Below, in pieces: positions 1 to 8,463 of a DNA stretch of 64,000 nt (the first letter of the stretch is position 1; the number at the start of each line of letters is the position of its first letter). Location of the stretch: NCBI RefSeq assembly GCF_030009775.1, contig NZ_JASCTH010000026.1, positions 1 through 64,000 of the forward strand, written 5' to 3'. The notes beneath the pieces are model-generated. The model was not told where the DNA came from and made no database searches. It was given only the letters and a program-made list of their open reading frames with translations. The position numbers were made by a program, and so were the translations under genes. The stretch comes from Actinoplanes sandaracinus. Lineage in GTDB: Bacteria > Actinomycetota > Actinomycetes > Mycobacteriales > Micromonosporaceae.

Positions 1-205
1 AAAAATGTTGCCAAAGGAATCCCTAACCTGCCCACAGTATTACTACCGTTAAGACAAGCCGGGGTATTGCCATAATTGGCACTGGCTTATCAAGCACCCT
101 GTTGAGTTCTCAAAGAACAACCGCACACCATCAAACCGTTCCGCATTCCGCGGCCCGTTCTCCGGGGCACTCGCTCTACTTTACCCGCCGTTTCCGCAGT
201 GTCAA
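1..205 (-). promoter_or_regulatory. rRNA operon promoter and leader (16S gene lies left of the window)
   Basis: Read on the minus strand, this stretch has a sigma70-type promoter followed by an rrn-type antitermination box and the conserved leader that precedes 16S rRNA in actinobacteria. The -35 is TTGACA (200-205) and the -10 is TAAAGT (178-183), with a 16-base spacer. A boxA-like GTTCTTTGAGAACTCAACAG lies at 99-118. Mature 16S sequence is not reached, so the gene itself is inferred to start just left of base 1. The open frames here on both strands have no coding character and I treat them as noise. Confidence 0.85.
99..118 (-). promoter_or_regulatory. boxA-like antitermination site of the rrn leader
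   Basis: The minus strand reads GTTCTTTGAGAACTCAACAG, about 60-80 bases downstream of the -10. In actinobacterial rRNA leaders this element recruits Nus factors, which prevent early Rho termination of untranslated rRNA. Confidence 0.75.
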
Positions 206-264
206 ATCCGCGTTTCGCAACCGGATTCAGCAAAACAGAAACTGCACAGGCACCCCAAAATCCG

Positions 265-281
265 CACGATGCTAGATCGTG
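265..281. repeat. inverted repeat upstream of the rrn promoter
   Basis: CACGAT and ATCGTG arms are separated by 5 bases, about 60 bases upstream of the rrn -35. Position and symmetry would suit an upstream operator or activator site, but no protein is indicated. Confidence 0.35.
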
Positions 282-503
282 TGATCTTGTAGGGTTTCCG
301 TCAGGACGGCCGCTCCGAGCCCCGTGAGGGCCTCGGTCGCTCGCCCGTCTCCCTGGCGGCTTGGACAACACTACTCGGCCACCCCCGCAACACCAAATCG
401 GGGTGCCGCGACGGCCGTCACATCGACGAATGCTCAGGTCAGAGCCGTATTCGCCGCCCATGAGCGCTCTGGGAAAGGGTTACAGACCCGCTAAAAACGG
501 ACC

Positions 504-532
504 GTCCCGGCCCCGAGGAACGGGACCGGGAC
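504..532 (-). terminator. intrinsic terminator of tyrS
   Basis: GTCCCGG (504-510) pairs with CCGGGAC (526-532). After one mismatch the pairing continues for four more base pairs. On the minus strand the stem is followed by CGTTTTTAG, so there is a U-tract. It lies 26 bases after the tyrS stop and separates tyrS from the rrn promoter. Confidence 0.8.
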
Positions 533-557
533 GCCAGGTTGACCCGGAAGGGTCGGG

Positions 558-1814
558 TCAGGGCAGCAGTTCCACGCCGGCGAAGGTGCGCTTGCCCCGC
601 CGCAGGACGAGGAAGCGGCCGTGCAACAGGGCGGACGCCGGAACCACGGCCTCGCCGTCGGTGATGCGCTCGTTGTTCAGGTACGCCCCACCCTCGGTGA
701 TCGTGCGGCGGGCCTCGTTCGCCGAAGCCACCAGACCCGCGTCCTTCAGCAGCGCTCCCACGGGCGGAAGCTCACCCCGTACCGAGAGAAGGCCCGCCTC
801 GGCCAGAGCGGCGCGCAACGTGTCGGCGGACAGTTCGTCGAGCGAGCCTCGCCCGAAGAGGGCCTGACTCGCGGCGACCGCCTGGCGGGCCTCCTCCTCG
901 CCGTGCACCAGCGTGGTGAGCTCCTCGGCGAGTGCCCGCTGCGCGAGCCGGGCCTGCGGCCGCTCGGCGGTCGCCTTCTCCAGCTCTTCCAGTTCCTCGC
1001 GGGATTTGAAGCTGAAGTAGCGCAGGTACTGGGAGACGTCGCGGTCGTCGCTGTTGATCCAGAACTGGTAGAAGGAGTACGGCGTGGTCATGCTGGGGTC
1101 GAGCCAGACGGCGCCGCCCTCGGTCTTGCCGAACTTGGTGCCGTCGGCCTTGAGGACCAGCGGGGTGACGAAGGCCTGCACCGGACCGGCGCCGCGACGC
1201 CGGACGAAGTCGACGCCCGCGGTGATGTTGCCCCACTGGTCGGAGCCGCCGAACTGGAGCGCGCAGCCGTGCTGGACGTGCAGCTGGTAGAAGTCGTGGG
1301 ACTGCAGGAGCTGGTAACTGAACTCGGTGAAGCTGATCCCGCTCTCCAGCCGGTTGCGCACCACGTCGCGGGCCAGCATCTTGTTGACCGGGAAGTGCTT
1401 GCCGACGTCGCGGAGGAAGTCGACCACCGACATCGGGCCGGTCCAGTCGAGGTTGTTGACCAGCGTGGCGGCGTTGTCACCGTCGTAGGTGACGAACGGG
1501 GAGAGCTGGGTGCGGATGCGCTGGACCCAGCCCTCGACCACCTCGGGCGGGTTGAGACTGCGCTCGCTGGACTCGCGCGGGTCGCCGATCTGGCCGGTCG
1601 CGCCGCCGACGAGCAGCAGCGGACGGTGGCCGGCGAGCTGGAGGCGGCGGGCGGTGCAGACCTGCATGAGGTGACCGACGTGCAGCGAGGCGGCGGTGGG
1701 GTCGAAACCCACATAGAACGTGAGCGCGCCACCGTCGAGCTTCTTGCGGAGCTCGTCGGGGTCGGTCGAGTCCTGGATGAGTCCGCGCCACAACAGGTCG
1801 TCTACGAGAGTCAC
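558..1814 (-). CDS. tyrS: tyrosine-tRNA ligase
   Basis: This class I aminoacyl-tRNA synthetase charges tRNA-Tyr with tyrosine in the cytoplasm. The 418-residue length is normal for bacterial TyrRS. The ATP-binding HIGH motif appears as HVGH at residues 45-48 and the KMSKS-type loop as KFGKT at 229-233. The GGSDQWGN segment near 191-198 is typical of the family, and an S4-like RNA-binding domain closes the protein. The start is GTG, preceded by GAGG at a short distance. It is divergent from the PPK2 gene, with 46 bases between the two starts, and ends at a clear terminator. Confidence 0.97.
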   Translation of the reverse strand: MTLVDDLLWRGLIQDSTDPDELRKKLDGGALTFYVGFDPTAASLHVGHLMQVCTARRLQLAGHRPLLLVGGATGQIGDPRESSERSLNPPEVVEGWVQRIRTQLSPFVTYDGDNAATLVNNLDWTGPMSVVDFLRDVGKHFPVNKMLARDVVRNRLESGISFTEFSYQLLQSHDFYQLHVQHGCALQFGGSDQWGNITAGVDFVRRRGAGPVQAFVTPLVLKADGTKFGKTEGGAVWLDPSMTTPYSFYQFWINSDDRDVSQYLRYFSFKSREELEELEKATAERPQARLAQRALAEELTTLVHGEEEARQAVAASQALFGRGSLDELSADTLRAALAEAGLLSVRGELPPVGALLKDAGLVASANEARRTITEGGAYLNNERITDGEAVVPASALLHGRFLVLRRGKRTFAGVELLP

Positions 1815-1860
1815 GCCTCAGATTCTCCCGCACTGCCTCGTATAGAGCGATGCTGGGTGG

Positions 1861-2643
1861 ATGGGCCATCTTGGTAGCGCGAATCCCCCGATCGAGATCT
1901 CGAAGAAGAAGGCCGAACAACGGCTGGAGGCGGCGCAGCAACGACTGCTGCGGTTGCGGCTGATCCTGGGCGGTCAGATCGGGGAGAAGCAGATCGGCCC
2001 ACCGCTGTGCGTGGTCTTCGAGGGGTGGGACGCGTCCGGGAAAGGCGGAGCCATCAAGCGGCTGGTGGGGCCGCTGGACCCGAGGCACGTCCGGGTGTCG
2101 CAGTTCGCCGCTCCCACCTATGACGAGAAGCGGCACCACTTCCTGCAGCGGTTCTGGAAGGTGCTGCCGGGCTGGGGCGGGATGACGGTGCTGGACCGGT
2201 CCTGGTACGGCCGTGTGCTGGTGGAGCGGGTCGAGGGTTTCGCGACGCCCGCGCAGTGGAAGCGGGCGTACGAGGAGATCGCCGAGTTCGAGCGCACGCT
2301 GACCGCCGAGGGCATGATCCTGGTGAAGTTCTGGATGCACGTGTCCAGCGACGAACAGCTCAGGCGGTTCGAGAGCCGGCGGGACGATCCGTTGCGGTCA
2401 TGGAAGCTGACCGACGAGGACTGGCGGAACAGGGAGAAGCGGGCCGACTACGAGGCCGCGGTCGAGGACATGATCGACCGGACGGACCGGCCGAAGGCTC
2501 GCTGGCACGTCGTGCCGGGGGACGACAAGGCGTACGCCCGGCTCGCGGTGGTCGAGCGGGTCTGTCACGTGCTGGAGAAGAAGATGGAGAAGCGTGGCTA
2601 CGACCTGGCGGCGGCCGACCAGGTGGGCGTCTCCGGAGACTGA
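1861..2643 (+). CDS. PPK2-family polyphosphate kinase / polyphosphate:nucleotide phosphotransferase
   Basis: The family transfers phosphate between polyphosphate and nucleotides. The 260-residue protein has the PPK2 Walker A (EGWDASGKGG, 54-63), the lid region and Walker B (LDRSWYGR, 111-118), all intact. It is the one-domain short form; whether it prefers AMP, ADP or GDP cannot be read from these motifs. The ATG has only a weak GGTGG before it. A TATAGA at about 1843 in the shared gap with tyrS is a candidate -10, which would leave a very short leader. Confidence 0.92.
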   Translation: MGHLGSANPPIEISKKKAEQRLEAAQQRLLRLRLILGGQIGEKQIGPPLCVVFEGWDASGKGGAIKRLVGPLDPRHVRVSQFAAPTYDEKRHHFLQRFWKVLPGWGGMTVLDRSWYGRVLVERVEGFATPAQWKRAYEEIAEFERTLTAEGMILVKFWMHVSSDEQLRRFESRRDDPLRSWKLTDEDWRNREKRADYEAAVEDMIDRTDRPKARWHVVPGDDKAYARLAVVERVCHVLEKKMEKRGYDLAAADQVGVSGD

Positions 2644-2683
2644 CCCTCGGGCGTTTTGACGGGTTTTAGGGGATTACGCCCGA

Positions 2684-2689
2684 TACGGT
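2684..2689 (+). promoter_or_regulatory. -10 element of a leaderless promoter
   Basis: TACGGT is followed by exactly 6 bases and then the ATG at 2696. This is the spacing expected if transcription starts on the A of the start codon. No ribosome binding site is present. Confidence 0.55.
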
Positions 2690-2695
2690 ATCAGC

Positions 2696-3379
2696 ATGAC
2701 CATGAGCAGGAAGTCACTTTTCCGCGGGACGCGCGGCGTCGCCCTGCTGGTCGGTCTCGCCGGGTTCGCGGTGAGCACCGCCTGGCCGGCCGGAGCGGCA
2801 CTGGCCTCCGATCCCGCCGACAAGGCCGCCACGCAGGTGGCCTCGGCCGCCGCCCAGGCAGCCCCGGCCCTCGCCACCGGGCAAGCGGTCACCACCGCGC
2901 CCGCGCCGGACGGCGGACAGGCGCCCGCCACCGGACCGGCGCCCGCCGGCGCCGCACCAGCCTCCGGGCCGGCGCTCGCCAACGGACCGGGGCTCGCCGA
3001 ACCGGTGGCCACGGGGCAGATCGCGCCGCACGGGTACCAGGCCGTCGCGGTCTCCGTCGAACGGACCCGCGGCAGACACCACCAGTCGGTCTTCCAGGTG
3101 TCGGGCGGCGCGAAGCCGGCCGCCGCGGTGCTGCGCCTGGCCTCCAGCCCGGCGTTCCGGTCGCTGCGCCCGCACTACATGCCCCCGAGCAAGTCCGGCC
3201 GCTACCGGTACGAGGTGACGGTGCACTACCGCAACGGCAAGGCCAAGCGGGTCGTCACCTACTCGAACACACCGAGCGCACCGAAGGTGCTCCTCGACGT
3301 GATCCGGGGGGTGGAGACGATGCCGACGCCGTCGTTCCCGCCCGGATTCCCGTTCACCGGCGGGCTGCCCTTCAGCTGA
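2696..3379 (+). CDS. secreted Ala/Pro-rich protein of unknown function
   Basis: I do not recognise a family for this 227-residue protein. A basic N-terminus and a hydrophobic stretch (about residues 10-33) ending in AGAALA look like a Sec signal peptide. Residues 35-105 are a low-complexity Ala/Pro/Gly linker. The C-terminal half (about 110-227) is better structured, with Tyr, Arg and Lys residues, and may be a small beta domain exported to the envelope. The ATG at 2696 is preferred over the one at 2702 because of the leaderless -10. The gene is convergent with ptsI and shares a terminator with it. Confidence 0.7.
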   Translation: MTMSRKSLFRGTRGVALLVGLAGFAVSTAWPAGAALASDPADKAATQVASAAAQAAPALATGQAVTTAPAPDGGQAPATGPAPAGAAPASGPALANGPGLAEPVATGQIAPHGYQAVAVSVERTRGRHHQSVFQVSGGAKPAAAVLRLASSPAFRSLRPHYMPPSKSGRYRYEVTVHYRNGKAKRVVTYSNTPSAPKVLLDVIRGVETMPTPSFPPGFPFTGGLPFS

Positions 3380-3397
3380 CGATGTGAGGCTGACGAT

Positions 3398-3433
3398 GTG
3401 AGGGAGGCCTCCACGAAGGAAGGCCTCCCTCAC
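3398..3433. terminator. bidirectional terminator hairpin between the secreted protein gene and ptsI
   Basis: GTGAGGGAGGCCT (3398-3410) and AGGCCTCCCTCAC (3421-3433) form a perfect 13-bp stem with a 10-base loop. The right arm covers the ptsI stop codon. There is no U-tract. Just before it, CTGACGATGTGAGG is repeated twice in tandem (3376-3403). Confidence 0.65.
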
Positions 3434-5076
3434 CGCACCGACTTGCGGGCCTCCGCCGCGTCCGGAGCGGCCACCGCCAGCTCCGCCAGCCGCCGGCAGT
3501 CGGCCCCGGTGTGCGCGGCCAGTGACGCCCGAACCGCCGGGATCGCCCGCGGCGACATGGACAGGCTGGTCACACCGAGCCCGACCAGCACCGGGGCGAG
3601 CGCCGGATCGGCCGCCGCCTCGCCGCACACCCCGACCGGCTTGCCCGCGGCCCGGCCCGCCTCCCCGCACACGCCGATGAGCTGGAGCAGCGCCGGCTGC
3701 CACGGATCGAGCAGGTCGGCCAGGTCCCCGCACATCCGGTCGGCGGCGAAGGTGTACTGGCTCAGGTCGTTCGTGCCGATGCTGAGGAAGTCGACGACCC
3801 GCAACAGGTCGGCGGCGCGCAGGGCGGCCGCCGGCACCTCGATCATCACCCCGGCCCTCGGCAGGCCGGCGTCGTGCACCGCCGCCGCGAACTCGGCCGC
3901 CTCCGCCGGCGTGGACACCATCGGGGCCATCACCCAGACGTCGGCGCCGGTCAGCGAACGGGCCTCGGCGATCGCGGCGAGCTGCGTGGTGAGGACGGCC
4001 GGGCGCTGCCGCGCCACACGCAGGCCGCGAACCCCCAGCGCCGGATTGGGCTCACCGTCCTGGTTCAGGAACGGCAGCGGCTTGTCGGCGCCGGCATCGA
4101 GGGTACGGATGACGACCCGGCGCCCGGCCATCGCCGCGAACACCTCGCGGTACGCGGTGACCTGCTCGTCGTGTGCCGGCTCCCGCGCGCGGTCGAGGAA
4201 CAGCAGCTCGGTGCGGAACAGTCCGATCCCCTCCGCGTGCGCCTCGTCGGCGGCGCGGACGTTCTTGACGGAGCCGACGTTGGCGAGGAGCTTCACCTCG
4301 TACCCGTCGGAGGTGCGCCCCGGGCCCGTGAGAGCGGGAGCCGCGGCGGCCACCCGTGCCGCGCTCGTCGCCGCGGCCTTCGCCCCGGCCTCGTCGACGC
4401 CGGTCTCCACCCGCCCGGAAGCGCCGTCGAGCAGCACGAACGTGCCGTCCGGCACGGCCAGCACGCCGGGGCAGGCGACGACGGCGGGCAGGCCGAGCGC
4501 GCGGGCCAGGATGGCGGTGTGGCTGGTCGGCCCGCCCGCCTCGGTGACCAGGCCGATCACCTGCCCGGGATCGAGGTCGGCGGTGTCCGCGGGGGCGAGG
4601 TCGCGGGCGGCGAGGATGTAGGGGTGGCCGGGCGCGGGCACGCCCGGCATCGGCAGGCCGAGCAGGACCGCCACCGCGCGGTCGCGGAGATCGTCGAGGT
4701 CGGCGACCCGTTCGGCGAGATAGCCGCCGGCTGCGGCGAAGACCTCCCGGAAGGCGGCGAACGCGCCGTCGATCGCGTGCGGAGCGTCGTGGCCGGCCTC
4801 GACCTGCTCGCGTACGCCTTCGCGCAGCTCCTCGTCGTCGGCCATCAGCGCCTCGGCCCGCAGCACCTCGGCCACCGTGTCGTCGGAGGCCCGGTCGGCG
4901 CGCCTGCCGAGTTCGGCGACCACCTCGGCGAGGGCGGCCTCGGCCCGGGTGATCTCGGCCTCGGCATCGGTGACCGGGAGCGGGGCCGGCAGCGCCGGGG
5001 CCGCGGCGATCCGCAGCAGCGGACCGGCGGCGATCCCGGCGGACACCCCGATCCCGGTGAGGAGGGCCTCAGACAT
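3430..5076 (-). CDS. ptsI: PTS enzyme I (phosphoenolpyruvate-protein phosphotransferase)
   Basis: Enzyme I takes phosphate from PEP and passes it to HPr, the first step of every PTS. The 548-residue protein has the N-terminal HPr-binding region and the active-site histidine in GGPTSHTAI (His186). The C-terminal PEP-binding TIM barrel follows, with typical segments such as GIGLFRTELLF and SIGTNDLSQYTFA. It overlaps ptsH by 8 bases, so translation is coupled, and it is the last gene of the sugar operon. Having the general enzyme in an operon with one specific permease suggests induction by that sugar. Confidence 0.97.
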   Translation of the reverse strand: MSEALLTGIGVSAGIAAGPLLRIAAAPALPAPLPVTDAEAEITRAEAALAEVVAELGRRADRASDDTVAEVLRAEALMADDEELREGVREQVEAGHDAPHAIDGAFAAFREVFAAAGGYLAERVADLDDLRDRAVAVLLGLPMPGVPAPGHPYILAARDLAPADTADLDPGQVIGLVTEAGGPTSHTAILARALGLPAVVACPGVLAVPDGTFVLLDGASGRVETGVDEAGAKAAATSAARVAAAAPALTGPGRTSDGYEVKLLANVGSVKNVRAADEAHAEGIGLFRTELLFLDRAREPAHDEQVTAYREVFAAMAGRRVVIRTLDAGADKPLPFLNQDGEPNPALGVRGLRVARQRPAVLTTQLAAIAEARSLTGADVWVMAPMVSTPAEAAEFAAAVHDAGLPRAGVMIEVPAAALRAADLLRVVDFLSIGTNDLSQYTFAADRMCGDLADLLDPWQPALLQLIGVCGEAGRAAGKPVGVCGEAAADPALAPVLVGLGVTSLSMSPRAIPAVRASLAAHTGADCRRLAELAVAAPDAAEARKSVR

Positions 5077-5344
5077 GGTCGGCGTCCAGGTCCTTCGACA
5101 GCAGCTCGGCCAGGCTGTCCAGAATCTCGTCGGCGCCGTCCCCCTCGGCCTCCAGGATCACCTCGGTGCCCTGTCTGGCGCCTAGGGCGAGCACCGACAG
5201 CATGCTCTTAGCCGGGACCGGCTTGCGATCGCCGGACCGGATGGTGACCTTGACCGGGGCCTTGGCCGCGGCCTCCACGAAGATCTTGGCGGGGCGGGCG
5301 TGCAGGCCGCTGGCGGAACCGACGGTCACCGTGCGCGTGGGCAT
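5069..5344 (-). CDS. ptsH: PTS phosphocarrier protein HPr
   Basis: HPr carries phosphate from enzyme I to IIA on His15, which is seen here in GLHARPA. A serine sits at the regulatory position (Ser47 in AKSMLSVLALG), but no HPr kinase gene is visible in the window. The 91-residue length is normal. The ATG has a strong site, GGAAGGAGA. The gene starts 28 bases after the dehydrogenase and overlaps ptsI. Confidence 0.96.
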   Translation of the reverse strand: MPTRTVTVGSASGLHARPAKIFVEAAAKAPVKVTIRSGDRKPVPAKSMLSVLALGARQGTEVILEAEGDGADEILDSLAELLSKDLDADHV

Positions 5345-5372
5345 GGCTCTTCTCCTTCCGGGGGTGCGGCTC

Positions 5373-6413
5373 TTACGGCTCGATCGTGACCTTGATGGCC
5401 TCGCCGCGGGCGACGATGCCGAAGGCGTCGATGGCGCTCTCCAACGACAGGCGGTGGGTGATCAGGTCGGCGACCGGCACCGCGCCGGAGGCGACCAGTT
5501 GCAGCGCCTCCGCGTTGTGCGCCGGGCTCGACCCGTTGGCGCCGATGATCATCAGCTCGCGGTAGTGCACCAGGTTCGAGTCGCAGGTGATCGTCGGGTC
5601 GTCCTTGGGCAGGCCGCCGAAGAAGCTGATCCGGCCCTGCCGGGCGGCCATCTCGATCGCCTGTTCCTGGGCCTTCCCGGAGGCCGCCGCGGTGATGATG
5701 ACGTCGGCGCCACGGCCGTCGGTGAGCTTGAGGATCTCCTCCACCGGGTCGGCCTCGGCGGCGCAGATCGCCGCGTCCGGCCGGACCAGGTTCGCGGCCA
5801 TGTCCAGGCGCTCCCGGTTCAGCTCCACCAGGAAGACGCGGGCGGCGCCCCGGGCCCGGGCCAGCCGCACGTGCAGGCAGCCGATCGGGCCGGAGCCGAT
5901 CACCACGACGTCGTCGCCCTCGCCGACGCGGGCCAGGTTCTGCGCGTTGAGGGCGCAGGCCAGCGGCTCGGCCACCGACGCCTCGGCGAACGAGACGCCC
6001 TCCGGGATCCGGTTCAGGCCATCGACGGCCAGGACCTTCTCGGGTACGACCATGAACTGCGCGAAGCCGCCCTCGAAGTGGTAGCCCATCGACTCCTGGT
6101 GGGGACAGACGGTCATCCGGCCCCGCTCGCAGTCGGCGCACCGGCCACAGGGGATCGCCGCGATCACCTGCACACGGTCACCGGCCGACCAGCCGTCGAC
6201 GCCCTCTCCCACCTCGACGATCTCGCCGGCGATCTCGTGACCCATCACCCGGGGTGGGTGGATGTGGTGGTGGCCGAACTTGGAGATCTTCACGTCGGTG
6301 CCGCAGGTGGAGCAGTTCCGTACCCGGATCTTCACCTCGCCGGGGCCCGCCTGGGGCTCCGGGGCGTCCTCGAAGCGGACGTCACCGGGGGCGTGGAATC
6401 GAACGACCTTCAT
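5373..6413 (-). CDS. zinc-dependent polyol (hexitol-phosphate) dehydrogenase, MDR family
   Basis: This is a medium-chain dehydrogenase of the sorbitol/threonine/galactitol-phosphate dehydrogenase type, 346 residues. It shows the catalytic zinc site (CGTD near 37, GHE near 60), the four-cysteine structural zinc loop (C..C..C.......C near 94-108) and a Rossmann fold (VVIGSGPIGCLHVRLA). It sits between the PTS IIA gene (4-base ATGA overlap) and HPr. The substrate is therefore inferred to be the hexitol phosphate made by the adjacent PTS. It is not related to the classical mannitol-1-phosphate dehydrogenase MtlD; GatD (galactitol-1-phosphate dehydrogenase) is the better family parallel. Confidence 0.85.
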   Translation of the reverse strand: MKVVRFHAPGDVRFEDAPEPQAGPGEVKIRVRNCSTCGTDVKISKFGHHHIHPPRVMGHEIAGEIVEVGEGVDGWSAGDRVQVIAAIPCGRCADCERGRMTVCPHQESMGYHFEGGFAQFMVVPEKVLAVDGLNRIPEGVSFAEASVAEPLACALNAQNLARVGEGDDVVVIGSGPIGCLHVRLARARGAARVFLVELNRERLDMAANLVRPDAAICAAEADPVEEILKLTDGRGADVIITAAASGKAQEQAIEMAARQGRISFFGGLPKDDPTITCDSNLVHYRELMIIGANGSSPAHNAEALQLVASGAVPVADLITHRLSLESAIDAFGIVARGEAIKVTIEP

Positions 6414-6859
6414 TGCTTCGTTTCCTCCTGGATGCTCCCGAGCAGCCGGATCACGGTCTCGGGTTCGGTGGCCTCGCGCAGTTCACGGGCCTGGTCTTCG
6501 TCGAGCAGGACCTCGGCGAGAGCGGCGAGCAGTTCGACGTGCCCGTCCCCCCGAGCGGCGATGGCCACGCAGACGGTGACCGGTTCGCCGTCCCAGTCGA
6601 CGCCCTCCGGGAAGCGCAGCACCGCGAGGGCGTCGCGCTTGACCAGGTCCTTGCCTGCGAGGGTGCCGTGCGGGATGGCGACCTGTTCGCCGACATAGGT
6701 GGAGATCGACTGCTCGCGAGCCAGCATCGTGGTGATGTAGCCCGGTTCGGCGGCGCCGATGTCGACCAGTGCCTGACCGCACCGGCGGATCGCGTCGTCG
6801 CGGTCGTCGGCCTTCTCCGTGAGCCGGATCGCCCGCGGGTCGAGCAACTGCTCAGACAT
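6410..6859 (-). CDS. PTS mannitol/fructose-type EIIA
   Basis: This cytoplasmic protein accepts phosphate from HPr and passes it to IIB. It has 149 residues and belongs to the fructose-mannitol EIIA family, with active-site His64 in VAIPHGTL. It overlaps IIB by 8 bases and the dehydrogenase by 4. It is a free-standing domain, whereas in E. coli MtlA the A, B and C domains are fused. Confidence 0.93.
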   Translation of the reverse strand: MSEQLLDPRAIRLTEKADDRDDAIRRCGQALVDIGAAEPGYITTMLAREQSISTYVGEQVAIPHGTLAGKDLVKRDALAVLRFPEGVDWDGEPVTVCVAIAARGDGHVELLAALAEVLLDEDQARELREATEPETVIRLLGSIQEETKQ

Positions 6860-7160
6860 TGAGGTCGGTGCCCTGCTGGATGGCCTTGACCACGCGGGTC
6901 ACGGCCGGGTCGCCGAGGAAGACCTGGAACGGCACGATCGGCTTGTCCGGCGCCACCGAGCGGGCCCGGGCTGCCAGGCCGCTGTGGCAGACCACCACGT
7001 CGGCGTCGGCCGGGATGGAGTTCACCGGGGTGTGCTCCACGGTGACGCCGGTCTTTCCGAGCTGCTTGCGCAGGGTGCTGGCGAGCATCACGCTGCTGCC
7101 CATGCCCGCGTCGCAGGCGACGACGAGTTTGCGGATGTCCTTGCCGTTGATGGTTGCCAT
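6852..7160 (-). CDS. PTS mannitol-type EIIB
   Basis: This 102-residue protein has the phosphocysteine loop CDAGMGSS (Cys16), diagnostic of mannitol-type IIB. It receives phosphate from IIA and gives it to the incoming sugar bound to IIC. It starts 15 bases after the IIC stop, behind a GAAAGG ribosome site, and overlaps IIA. Confidence 0.93.
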   Translation of the reverse strand: MATINGKDIRKLVVACDAGMGSSVMLASTLRKQLGKTGVTVEHTPVNSIPADADVVVCHSGLAARARSVAPDKPIVPFQVFLGDPAVTRVVKAIQQGTDLNV

Positions 7161-7175
7161 CGGTCAGGCCCCTTT

Positions 7176-8330
7176 CTAGGCGTTTTCCTTGCGGCTGCCG
7201 GCCGCCGGCTCGTTCTCGTCGGAGGCGCGCTGCTCCGGGATCGCGGCAGCGCCGGCGTCCTCGTCCGCCGGCTCCTGGTCGGACTTCAGCTTGCCGAAGC
7301 CGAGCAGCAGCGACGCGACGCCGAAGGTGACGGCGGCGGCGATGATCACGCCGAGGAACATGCCGACGTGGCTGCCCTTCGCGGTGACCGCGGCGAAGGC
7401 GAAGATGCTGCCCGGCGCCGGGGAGGCGACGGTGCCCGCGCCGGTGACCATGAAGGTGGCGACGCCGGCCATGCCACCGGCGATCATGGCGAGGATCAGG
7501 CGGGGCTTCATCAGCACGTACGGGAAGTAGATCTCGTGGATGCCGCCGAAGAAGTGGATGATCATCGCGGCCGGGGTGGTCGGGCGCAGCGACTTCGGGC
7601 CGAAGAACAGGAACGCGGCGAGCAGGCCGAGACCGGGGCCGGGGTTCGACTCGATCATGAACAGGATCGACTTGCCGTTCTCCGCGACCTGCTGCACGCC
7701 GAGCGGGCTGAACACGCCGTGGTTGATGGCGTTGTTCAGGAAGAGCACCTTGGCGGGCTCCACCAGCACCGACACCAGCGGCATCAGGCTGTGGTCGAGC
7801 AGCCAGTCGACGCCGTTGCCGGCGGCCTTGGTGAGCGCGTTGACGACCGGGCCGATCGCGAGCTTGCCGAGGATCGCGAAGCCGGCGCCGACGATGCCGG
7901 CCGAGAAGTTGTCCACCAGCATCTCGAAGCCGGGCCTGATCCGGCCCTCGACGGCGTTGTCGAACAGCTTCAGGACGTAGGCGGTGAGCGGCGCGATGAT
8001 CATGGCGCCGAGGAACATCGGCACGTCCGCGCCGACGATGACACCCATGGTGGCGGTGGCGCCGACGACCGCGCCCCGCTGGCCGTGCACCATCCGGCCA
8101 CCGGTGTAGCCGATCAGGACCGGGAGCAGGTACTTGATCATCGGGTCGACCAGCGCGGCCAGGTTCTCGTTCGGCACCCAGCCGACCGGGATGAACAGGG
8201 CGGTGATCAGACCCCAGGCGATGATCGCCCCGATGTTGGGCATCACCATCCCGGCGAGGTAGCCGCCGAGCTTCTGGACCCGGGCTCCGAAGCCGGCTCC
8301 GGTGACCTCGGGGGTGAACGAAGAGGCCAT
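7176..8330 (-). CDS. PTS mannitol-type EIIC permease
   Basis: This is the membrane channel of the PTS, about 384 residues with some 8-10 hydrophobic segments. Conserved MtlA signatures include FLNNAINHGVFSP and GGIHEIYFPYVLMKPRL. The C-terminus is a charged Glu/Ala tail with no fused B domain. I place the start at the ATG at 8330 because GGAG lies 10 bases upstream; a longer frame to 8375 runs through a tandem repeat and is unlikely to be translated. Mannitol-type specificity is firm at family level, but the actual hexitol is not certain. Confidence 0.92.
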   Translation of the reverse strand: MASSFTPEVTGAGFGARVQKLGGYLAGMVMPNIGAIIAWGLITALFIPVGWVPNENLAALVDPMIKYLLPVLIGYTGGRMVHGQRGAVVGATATMGVIVGADVPMFLGAMIIAPLTAYVLKLFDNAVEGRIRPGFEMLVDNFSAGIVGAGFAILGKLAIGPVVNALTKAAGNGVDWLLDHSLMPLVSVLVEPAKVLFLNNAINHGVFSPLGVQQVAENGKSILFMIESNPGPGLGLLAAFLFFGPKSLRPTTPAAMIIHFFGGIHEIYFPYVLMKPRLILAMIAGGMAGVATFMVTGAGTVASPAPGSIFAFAAVTAKGSHVGMFLGVIIAAAVTFGVASLLLGFGKLKSDQEPADEDAGAAAIPEQRASDENEPAAGSRKENA

Positions 8331-8355
8331 GAGGGATCTCCATTTCAGACGGAGA

Positions 8356-8382
8356 ATTCGGGGTATTCGGGGCATTCTGGGC
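8356..8382. repeat. three tandem 9-mers upstream of the EIIC gene
   Basis: ATTCGGGGT, ATTCGGGGC and ATTCTGGGC run head to tail just upstream of the EIIC ribosome site. They could be iterated regulator half-sites or simple slippage. Confidence 0.4.
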
Positions 8383-8404
8383 GATCAGATGGCGCGCTCG
8401 GCCG

Positions 8405-8447
8405 GCTCTCACCGCTGTGTCCGGCTGCCGGAGACAGCGGTGAGAGC
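8405..8447. promoter_or_regulatory. long perfect hairpin between the kinase and EIIC genes
   Basis: GCTCTCACCGCTGT (8405-8418) and ACAGCGGTGAGAGC (8434-8447) are fully complementary over 14 bp. The stem continues after one mismatch with TCCGG/CCGGA and a 3-base loop. It lies 17 bases after the kinase stop and 75 bases before the EIIC start, with no U-tract. A partial terminator or an mRNA-processing stem that sets different levels for the two halves of the operon is likely. Confidence 0.6.
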
Positions 8448-8463
8448 TGGCCGGACCTCGCTG

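Noticed and set aside
90..867. Open frames across the left end on both strands
   Set aside because: They overlap the rrn promoter, boxA and the tyrS terminator and have no ribosome site or recognisable protein pattern.
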